The position numbers and the translations under genes were made by a program. From Zoogloea sp. (GTDB lineage Bacteria > Pseudomonadota > Gammaproteobacteria > Burkholderiales > Rhodocyclaceae), in contig WBTZ01000029.1 of the NCBI GenBank assembly GCA_009026175.1, positions 1-41,251 of the forward strand: DNA of 41,251 bases. The letters are read 5' to 3'. Of the stretch, positions 35,519 to 41,251 are shown piece by piece. How positions within the stretch are numbered: the first letter of the stretch is position 1; each line of letters begins with the position of its first letter. The notes beneath the pieces are model-generated. The model saw nothing but the letters and a program-made list of their open reading frames with translations, ran no database searches and was not told where the DNA came from.

Positions 35519-35760
35519 TGTGGGGATCCCCCCATGATGAGCACTTCGTTCAAATGAAATTCGCATGGTTGTCTATGAAATCCGGGGCGATTCAGATTAA
35601 AATCGGTAGCCGCCCCAAGCTGGAGCTTAACCAGGCTTGCGTTAACGCGGGCTTTCAGCGAGGTATCCCCTGCCGGATTGCGCAATGTATTGTCATAGAT
35701 TGCGCTTGGTGTAAAGGAGAAAGACGCTTGGGGCGGCGTCCCCTTATTCGAAGCCCCATA
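35519..35760 (+). ncRNA. Candidate retron msr-msd RNA
   Basis: The region just before the reverse transcriptase gene folds well. GCCGCCCCAAGC (35609-35620) is perfectly complementary to GCTTGGGGCGGC (35726-35737), a 12-bp stem enclosing about 105 nt, fitting an msd. Inside, GCGCAAT (35680-35686) pairs with ATTGCGC (35699-35705) with an inner TAT/ATA step and TGTC loop, fitting the msd tip. Upstream, GGGGCG (35584-35589) can pair with CGCCCC (35611-35616), competing with the long stem. GATGAGCAC near 35540 offers an AGC as in known branching-G contexts. Ends (TGTGGGG 35519-35525 with CCCCATA 35754-35760) are only weakly supported as a1/a2. Confidence 0.6.
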
Positions 35761-35791
35761 ACGATCACCATCACACCATTTCAAGCACTTG

Positions 35792-37666
35792 ATGAATCTT
35801 GACGCATTTGATGAAATGCAAAAGCGAACGAGCGTCAGCTGGTTTTCCCACATTGTTCTGGGAACCCCGTACAGCCAGTTGAAGACGGTGGTTTATCCCA
35901 AGCCGCACTACAAGAGCTTCGTCATTAAGAAGCAGAATGGCGGCCCCCGGGTGATTCACGAGCCTCGCAAAGAACTAAAGCTCATCCAGAAAAAGATCTT
36001 GGCCTTTCTCAGCGAGCGCGCCGGCCCGATAAAACCAGCTGTACATGGCTTTGTGCACAAGCGTAGCATTCTCACCAATGCCCTGAAGCATTGTTCCCCC
36101 ACAACACACCACATACTTAACCTGGACCTGAAGGATTTCTTTCCTTCAATCACATTTCGCCGGGTCCGTGGAGCGCTTCGAAAGCATCCATTCGATTGCT
36201 CACACGAAGTGGCCACGTTGATCGCGCACATATGCACCTTCAACGGCACGTTGCCCCAAGGGGCCCCTACGTCGCCATTTCTATCTAACATGCTGTGCCG
36301 AAGGATGGACCGCGACCTGACTGACCTTGCACGGCGCTACAGGGCGACATATACGCGATATGCCGACGATTTGACGTTTTCGTTCAATGTACGGTCCGCC
36401 GAGCGACTCCCTTCTGCAATTTGCATGGTCGAGGATGGGAATGTAGCCCCCGGCACCGAACTGACAGAGTTGATCACCACCAAACACGGCTTTGCGATTA
36501 ACCCTACGAAAACACGTTTAAACGATCGCTTCGGCCGGATGGAGGTGACGGGTCTCACAGTTAACAATTTTCCGAACGTTCGACGAAACTTTATCGACAG
36601 GATTCGCGGAGCACTCAACGCCTGGGAAACTTATGGCTACGCGGCCGCCCAGTTAGAGTGGGAGAAGCGCAATGCTACTTATATTGCTGCCCCTTACATA
36701 ACGAAGTTGTGGAGACGGCAGACCCGTGCAAACTTTGTTCCAAAGCTGAAAAACGTTCTTTGGGGAAAACTCCTATTCGTCCGCATGGTCAGGGGCAAGG
36801 AAGATGCACTCTATACACGGCTGGCGGAACGCTACAACAAGGCCTGTGCCGCGGAACAGGGAACAGTCCCCTTTGTTTATGAAAAGTTACCAATTGAGCC
36901 GGTGGTTCGGGACTATGGGTCAGCTGAGGACGCGGTGTTCGTTCTCGAATGGATGGGTGATTACCACTCATCACCCGGAGTTTTTGAGGATATGGTTTGC
37001 AGCCAAGGGACTGCGTTTGCATACCGAGAACTCAACCTCTTTGTTACATGTGACCATTTATTGAGCGGCGCCAAGGCCAAGGTTGGCACCTTTGAGGTAG
37101 AAGCAGATTATGACGCCAAGGAAATGGTGAACAAGACCCTTCAACTGGTGCATCCGTTTACAAAGCAGAGTTGGCCGGCGAAGGTTCTATATCGCAATGC
37201 TCAACTGGACATCGCCCTGATTGCGTTTGACATGCCCCAACCACCGCCTCACCGCTACTTCGCTGCAATGGAAAATTCCATAAGGGTGCGTACAAGTGGG
37301 ATCTTGATCGGTTTTCCGGCATACAAAAATTGGAACCGTCCAGATTTTCTGGAGGAAAAAGTCCTTAACCGCACGGAGCCGAACAAGGGAATGGCTAGCT
37401 TCACGATCACCGGCGCGGGTAGCATCCGTCCAGGAAACAGTGGGGGGCCGTTTGTGGATGATCGCTTCCGTGTTGCTGGGGTTGCCCAACGCGGTGCATA
37501 TATGGGTGATGGGCATGACGAATGCCTGTGCTTCGAAGTGCTAAATCAGCTAATCGATAAATGGAAGGCGCCGCAGGCGAAATCGGTGCTCCCCGAAAAT
37601 AAGATCGCTGCAACGATAGTGGCTACAAGCCCCGGCGCAGTCTCTACCGCTGCACCACAGACATGA
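35792..37666 (+). CDS. Retron-type reverse transcriptase fused to a trypsin-like serine protease
   Basis: 624 residues from ATG 35792 (a TTG 3 nt earlier is possible). RT domain, residues ~45-320: HGFVHKRSI (85-93), LDLKDFFPSI with catalytic Asp112, LPQGAPTSPFLSN, RYADDLTFS with Asp192/Asp193, and EVTGLTVN (251-258), the retron-typical VTGxxVN element. The C-terminal domain, residues ~385-595, is a chymotrypsin-fold protease with FVTCDH (His422), LDIALIAF (Asp473) and RPGNSGGPF (Ser550), a complete triad. RT-protease fusions of this kind have been noted in retron surveys. The protease is presumably the toxic effector, held by RT-msDNA and freed during infection (inference). Confidence 0.92.
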   Translation: MNLDAFDEMQKRTSVSWFSHIVLGTPYSQLKTVVYPKPHYKSFVIKKQNGGPRVIHEPRKELKLIQKKILAFLSERAGPIKPAVHGFVHKRSILTNALKHCSPTTHHILNLDLKDFFPSITFRRVRGALRKHPFDCSHEVATLIAHICTFNGTLPQGAPTSPFLSNMLCRRMDRDLTDLARRYRATYTRYADDLTFSFNVRSAERLPSAICMVEDGNVAPGTELTELITTKHGFAINPTKTRLNDRFGRMEVTGLTVNNFPNVRRNFIDRIRGALNAWETYGYAAAQLEWEKRNATYIAAPYITKLWRRQTRANFVPKLKNVLWGKLLFVRMVRGKEDALYTRLAERYNKACAAEQGTVPFVYEKLPIEPVVRDYGSAEDAVFVLEWMGDYHSSPGVFEDMVCSQGTAFAYRELNLFVTCDHLLSGAKAKVGTFEVEADYDAKEMVNKTLQLVHPFTKQSWPAKVLYRNAQLDIALIAFDMPQPPPHRYFAAMENSIRVRTSGILIGFPAYKNWNRPDFLEEKVLNRTEPNKGMASFTITGAGSIRPGNSGGPFVDDRFRVAGVAQRGAYMGDGHDECLCFEVLNQLIDKWKAPQAKSVLPENKIAATIVATSPGAVSTAAPQT

Positions 37667-37980
37667 TCTAGAGGGCTAAACGTTGTTCGATGAACAATGG
37701 ATTGTCATCAAGCAAATTATGGCTGAGGATTTCGTGCCTTTTGACCTGTCAGGTGCTACTTTGGGTACTCCACTCTATTAGCTGCCGTCGAACCGTTACT
37801 ACGATCTATGTGGCTCCGTGGCAGTAAATTCCACCTTATTGCTCCAGCAATTAAGGTTATTTTTTTGGGTCGAGAACCTGCAGCTCACATCCGACTGTTC
37901 ATCGGCCGTACTGAAACTCCTGCCTGGCAATCAGATGAGGTTGCTTTGGCCTGATGATTGGTGATTGCTCTCTGATTCAG
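37667..37980. other. AT-rich spacer, no gene
   Basis: About 310 bp between the RT gene and the convergent Abi-C gene. No frame with protein character, no clear terminator (TTATTTTTTTGGG at about 37858 is a T-run without a good stem). Confidence 0.4.
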
Positions 37981-39246
37981 TTAATCTCTGGTATTGGCCC
38001 AGTCCGGCAAAGACCTTTGCCTAAAGGTTTCTGTCACGAAGTCGATGAAGACGACGGCTGCTCCTACTGCCAGCCTAGCATGGCGCGGTTCAAGCCCACG
38101 GTGCTTGCCATCTCTCCCATGGCCTGTGCCGTAAAGGCCACGTAGTTCAGTCAGGTAGCCAGGCAAAGCAGACAAATTCCGAAGGATCAACCGAACATTC
38201 TCGGCCCCCTTGGCCTCGTTGGGAATTCCCTCGGGAACAAGCTTTAGAGCTTTCGCGAGAAGCTTCGTGAGGTCGTTGATGTCGGCCCCCTTTCCGAATT
38301 CGATCTCCAGTTTTCTCAGGATCGTCTTGCAGCAAGTCTCGACAAGCTCTTTGGCGGTACCAATAGCTAGTGCCGGATCAGACTCCACAGCCCGCTCCAG
38401 CCGTTCAATTTCCTTCTGCATCCATCCTGCATCCAATGCGTCGGCAACGGAGCGAGCACGTGTGACGGACCTTCCGACACTCAGCTTGGTCTGCCGAGGA
38501 ACGAATCTTGGGCGCCCGGCAAGAGGCTCGTCTTCAACCAATTTCCACCCGTGGAGCTGAATGCGTTCATTGATCGCATTGACTAGGCGCAAGCAGTCGT
38601 TTCGATCAGGACGGACGAGCGGATGCACAACCTCGCAGAAGAATCGCAAAAATTCCTCAGTTGGTCCATCCATCAACCTGAATCTGGGGTCAGCGAAGAT
38701 CCAGTCGTCGGGCCAATCATCAGGGTTGTTTACCCGGTGTTGCCAGATATCACGCGAAGCCGACTTGAATCGACTGTCAGTTGAGGGAAGGCTTTCAAGA
38801 TCGTACAGACGCTGGAGGAACTCAACCTCATCCAACGCGCCAGACCAAAAGATTTTCTCTATGCGGAAGAAGTCGACGATTTGTTGCTTAACATCACGGG
38901 GCAACTCAATGCCCTGTTGACGCCAGCCCATTTTCTCTTCCAGCTTGGGAGCAATTTTGACCTCAATCCAGTCATTGGAAAACTGCTCAATAATCGGCTT
39001 CAACCGCTTGTCGATCTGACTTTCCAGTCCTTCTCTACGTGTGCCCAAGTGGGCAAATTCACGGGCTTGGATCCGAAGAGATAGGGTCCAGATGGTTGTC
39101 CCCCCATTCCAATTGTCGTACCCGGTTTGCTCGATCTGAGGATCAGCGGATCTAAGTAAAGCCGCTGCGTCCATGCTCCCATCGGCCACAAGCATCTCTA
39201 CCGTAGTTGCGAGGATCGAATCAAGGTCGTCAGTTAGTGATGCCAT
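37981..39246 (-). CDS. Abortive infection family protein with Abi-C (HEPN-type) C-terminus
   Basis: 421 residues from ATG 39246; a TTG at 39264 would add 6. The C-terminal ~145 residues match the Abi-C pattern: RLERAVESDPALAIGTAKELVETCCKTIL, a middle helix KLLAKALKLVPEG, and ELRGLYGTGHGRDG, where Arg369-x6-His376 fits the HEPN Rx4-6H site. Residues 125-235 (FRIEKIFWSG, FLRFFCEVVHPLVRP, INERIQLHGWKL) resemble an AbiJ-type N-terminal module. It would stop phage growth by RNA cleavage or a similar act. Oriented against the other island genes; it closes the island on the right. Confidence 0.75.
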   Translation of the reverse strand: MASLTDDLDSILATTVEMLVADGSMDAAALLRSADPQIEQTGYDNWNGGTTIWTLSLRIQAREFAHLGTRREGLESQIDKRLKPIIEQFSNDWIEVKIAPKLEEKMGWRQQGIELPRDVKQQIVDFFRIEKIFWSGALDEVEFLQRLYDLESLPSTDSRFKSASRDIWQHRVNNPDDWPDDWIFADPRFRLMDGPTEEFLRFFCEVVHPLVRPDRNDCLRLVNAINERIQLHGWKLVEDEPLAGRPRFVPRQTKLSVGRSVTRARSVADALDAGWMQKEIERLERAVESDPALAIGTAKELVETCCKTILRKLEIEFGKGADINDLTKLLAKALKLVPEGIPNEAKGAENVRLILRNLSALPGYLTELRGLYGTGHGRDGKHRGLEPRHARLAVGAAVVFIDFVTETFRQRSLPDWANTRD

Positions 39247-39620
39247 ATGCGCTTCAGGGGGCAACAGGGCCCATTTGTTAAAACATAAGCATTTTTACTG
39301 GCTTTTTACTGTGGACGAACCATTTTTCCAATAGTCTTAAGCCACCGTCGGCAACTTGCCACATTGCAGACTTCATGCAAGAAGTCTTGGAAAGGCAGCT
39401 TCGGCCGATAAACCGCCGCTGGACCTTCTCTCCGGATGAGCGCCCAACTCCGTTACCTTCCGTCGTCTCCTGGAGTCACCAAGGGCTGATAGGGGCAAGG
39501 CCGACCGATGCGAGCAGTCTTTAGGGGCGGTTTCCAGGTCCGCATGCGCTTGGCAGAGGCTCTGCTCACATTGCGCCATGTCGGCCTGCAGCATGGGCAT
39601 GAGGTCTTGCGGGCGGAGCT
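39247..39620. other. Right edge of the island, no gene
   Basis: About 370 bp. AT-rich at first, with the promoter of the Abi-C gene on the minus strand, then GC-rich. 39398-39421 (GCTTCGGCCGATAAACCGCC onward) is related to the repeats at 35328-35374 and 32351-32375. A 75-codon minus-strand frame here is not protein-like. The island/core junction probably lies here. Confidence 0.45.
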
Positions 39621-39621
39621 A

Positions 39622-39676
39622 AGGACCTGGCGGTGCGTCAGGTCCTGAATTGTCCTGTCCGGGGCGTGCGCCCCGG
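39622..39676 (-). terminator. Two hairpins downstream of tal
   Basis: CCGGGGCG-TG-CGCCCCGG (39659-39676) and AGGACCTG-N9-CAGGTCCT (39622-39646), both perfect 8-bp stems, follow the tal stop codon on the minus strand. The second is followed by only a TT, so termination is probable but not of the textbook type. Confidence 0.55.
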
Positions 39677-39686
39677 GGCCAAGCTC

Positions 39687-40766
39687 TCAGGCCGTCAGTT
39701 CCAGCAGCTTGCCGAAGGCGGTGGCGAACTGGGCCAGGCCGTCCTGCTGCAGTCGGTCGCCGAGGGTGTCGAGGTCGATGCCGAGGCTGGCCAGGGCGGC
39801 GAGCTGGGCGGTGGTGGCTTCCGGATCGGCGCCGATGCTGCCGGGCTGGACCTGGCCGTGGTCGAGGAAGGCGGCGAGGGTGGCGTCGGGCAGGGTGTTG
39901 ACGGTTTCCTGGCCGATCAGCGGCTCGACGTACATGAGGTCGGGGTAGGCGGGGTTCTTGGTGCCGGTGCTGGCCCACAGCATGCTCTGCGGGCGGGCGC
40001 CGGCGGCGGCGAGGGCGGCGAAGCCTTCGCCGTGGAAGCGTGCCAGGTAGTGCTGGTAGGCCTGGCGGGCGAGGGCCACGCCGGTCTTGCCGCGCAGGGC
40101 CAGGGCGGTGTCGCCGCCGGTTTCTTCGAGGAGCTTGTCCACCAGGGCGTCCCAGCGCGACAGGAAGACGCTGGCCACCGAGCGCACCTTGCCCAGGTCG
40201 CCACCGGCGGCGGCGAGCTTCTCGAGGCCGCGCTGGTAGGCGCCGGCGACGGCGTCCACGTGCTTGAGGGAGAACATCAGGGTGACGTTGAGGCTGAGGC
40301 CTTCGCCGGTGAGGGTCTCGATGGCGCGCACGCCGGCCGCGGTGGCGGGGATCTTGACCAGCAGGTTGTCGCGGGCCACGGCGGCGCGCAGGCGGCGGGC
40401 GGCGGCCACGGTGCCGGCCTCGTCGTCGGCGAGGGCGGGGGAGACTTCCAGGCTCACGTAGCCGGCGTCGCCCTGGCTGGCCTCGAAGACCGGGCGGATC
40501 ACGTCGCAGGCGCGCTGCACGTCCTCGATCACCAGGCGCTCGTAGCGGCCTTCCGCGCTCAGGTTCTCGCTGCGCAGGGCGTCCAGGGCGGGGCGGTAGT
40601 CCTGGCCTTCGGCGATGGCCTTGTGGAAGATCGCCGGGTTGGTGGTCACGCCGGCCACGCCGTTCTCGATGTGGCGGGCCAGGTGGCCTTCGTTGATCAG
40701 GGCGCGGGACAGGTTGTCGAGCCAGACTTGCTGGCCGGCGGCGCGGGCGGCTTGGATCGGATTCAT
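39687..40766 (-). CDS. tal: Transaldolase
   Basis: 359 residues from ATG 40766; the longer open frame to 41162 overlaps the next gene and is a shadow. Bacterial transaldolase of the ~360-residue class: GVAGVTTNPAIFHKAI near the N-terminus, YVSLEVSPALADD, and LLVKIPAT carrying the Schiff-base lysine, followed by TLTGEGLSLNVTLMFSL. It moves a dihydroxyacetone unit between sugar phosphates in the non-oxidative pentose phosphate pathway. Strong GC codon bias, core gene. It reads away from the island's right edge. Confidence 0.95.
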   Translation of the reverse strand: MNPIQAARAAGQQVWLDNLSRALINEGHLARHIENGVAGVTTNPAIFHKAIAEGQDYRPALDALRSENLSAEGRYERLVIEDVQRACDVIRPVFEASQGDAGYVSLEVSPALADDEAGTVAAARRLRAAVARDNLLVKIPATAAGVRAIETLTGEGLSLNVTLMFSLKHVDAVAGAYQRGLEKLAAAGGDLGKVRSVASVFLSRWDALVDKLLEETGGDTALALRGKTGVALARQAYQHYLARFHGEGFAALAAAGARPQSMLWASTGTKNPAYPDLMYVEPLIGQETVNTLPDATLAAFLDHGQVQPGSIGADPEATTAQLAALASLGIDLDTLGDRLQQDGLAQFATAFGKLLELTA

Positions 40767-40863
40767 GGACGAGACCTTGCTGCGAGGAGGATTGTCTGGA
40801 AGGTTTGCTGGAGTTGGCCTGCCATTCTGGACGAATCGGCAGGCGGATGAAAGGCGCTTGGCA

Positions 40864-41251
40864 TCAGCGGGGCGGCCAGTGGATCTCGAAGTGGCCGGCC
40901 TGGCCGGTGGGGCGGGCGGCGCCGGCGGCGATGGAGGGCAGGCGCTTGAGGAACTCCGGGTCGCCCGACAGCTGGCCGTCGAAGCTGGGCATGCCGCCGG
41001 GGGCCAGCTCGCCGCTGCCCTGGGCGCGGACTTCGCCGGCCAGGGTCTGCAGGCTGTAGTGGAGGTGGCCGTCCTTGGCCTGCAGGTGGATCTCGTAGTC
41101 GCCGAAGTTGCGGCCGGGGAACAGGGCGGCGCGGGCGCCGCGCCACAGCAGGCGGGCCTCACCGCTGCAGCGGCCGTCCGGCGGGCAGTGCCAGGTGGGG
41201 GCGTCGAGGCTCAGGTCGCCCTGCCAGCCGGCCCGCGCGGCCGGGTGGCAG
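40864..41251 (-). CDS. Probable type II secretion protein GspN, C-terminal part (cut by window edge)
   Basis: 128 codons plus one base; the 5' end lies outside the window (first whole codon at 41250). The visible part reads WHCPPDGRCSGEARLLWRGA, then FGDYEIHLQAKDGHLHYSLQ, TLAGEVRAQGSGELAPGG and a closing GHFEIHWPPR. The order of a Trp-Gly segment, a Tyr-x-x strand, TLxGxVxxxGxG and a late helix fits GspN, the inner-membrane-anchored accessory part of type II secretion. Only the C-terminus is seen, so the call is moderate. Ends about 100 bp before tal on the same strand. Confidence 0.55.
   Translation of the reverse strand, partial: CHPAARAGWQGDLSLDAPTWHCPPDGRCSGEARLLWRGARAALFPGRNFGDYEIHLQAKDGHLHYSLQTLAGEVRAQGSGELAPGGMPSFDGQLSGDPEFLKRLPSIAAGAARPTGQAGHFEIHWPPR

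Noticed and set aside
39373-39600. 75-codon minus-strand frame at the island edge
   Set aside because: No protein-like content, and it covers a decayed repeat.
40767-41162. N-terminal extension of the transaldolase
   Set aside because: It overlaps the gspN-like gene in another frame and tal has a conserved start at 40766.

Overview
The window looks like chromosomal DNA of a GC-rich betaproteobacterium, probably of the Rhodocyclales type (Thauera/Azoarcus/Zoogloea-like). The reasons are strongly GC-biased codon use in the core genes, a protocatechuate 4,5-cleavage operon, an ortho-phthalate operon, a fused LivHM permease, hemerythrins, and a tal gene beside a probable type II secretion gspN. 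The genus is an inference.

Layout. (1) 1-4.4 kb: small minus-strand accessory genes: OsmC-like protein, lipoprotein, NYN-LOTUS RNase-like protein with a short partner, VOC protein, GNAT acetyltransferase (its 3' end is also present as a decayed second copy), and a 121-residue unknown protein followed by a 21-bp tandem repeat. (2) 4.4-6.7 kb: a stretch without a gene, a cyclic-nucleotide-binding-fold protein, and a LysR regulator. (3) 6.85-15.2 kb: protocatechuate meta-cleavage operon in the order SBP-fold protein, ligJ, ligK, ligI, ligA, ligB, ligC, aldo/keto reductase, MFS transporter. Between ligI and ligA lies a rearranged ~230 bp piece carrying a copy of the promoter/operator found further on at the phthalate transporter operon. 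(4) 15.2-28.0 kb: LysR pseudogene, bacteriohemerythrin, a branched-chain-amino-acid-type ABC importer (SBP, LivHM fusion, LivG, LivF) with a hemerythrin-domain protein, then the phthalate genes pht3, pht5, a nadC homologue, pht2 and pht4, and a MarR regulator. (5) 28.4-39.3 kb: an AT-richer genomic island with a tyrosine recombinase and what looks like a row of anti-phage systems: a TauD-like oxygenase / HEPN-zinc-ribbon / PD-(D/E)xK cassette, a PD-(D/E)xK plus HEPN (ApeA-like) pair, a retron whose reverse transcriptase is fused to a trypsin-like protease, and an Abi-C (HEPN) protein. (6) 39.6 kb to the end: core genes tal and probable gspN (partial).

How the genes work together. The importer would bring in phthalate. 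Pht3 with Pht2 would make cis-4,5-dihydrodihydroxyphthalate, Pht4 would oxidise it, and Pht5 would decarboxylate 4,5-dihydroxyphthalate to protocatechuate. LigAB would open the ring, LigC would give 2-pyrone-4,6-dicarboxylate, LigI would hydrolyse it, and LigJ and LigK would finish to pyruvate and oxaloacetate. The usual 4-oxalomesaconate tautomerase (LigU/GalD type) is not in the window. Three near-identical CTTAG-N4-CTAAG operators, in front of the transporter operon, pht3 and ligA, tie these units together. The MarR gene at the end of the pht operon is the obvious candidate ligand.

The most novel-looking items are the TauD/HEPN/nuclease cassette, the RT-protease retron with a foldable upstream RNA, and the capture of a MarR-type promoter in front of ligABC, which creates a chimeric leader peptide.
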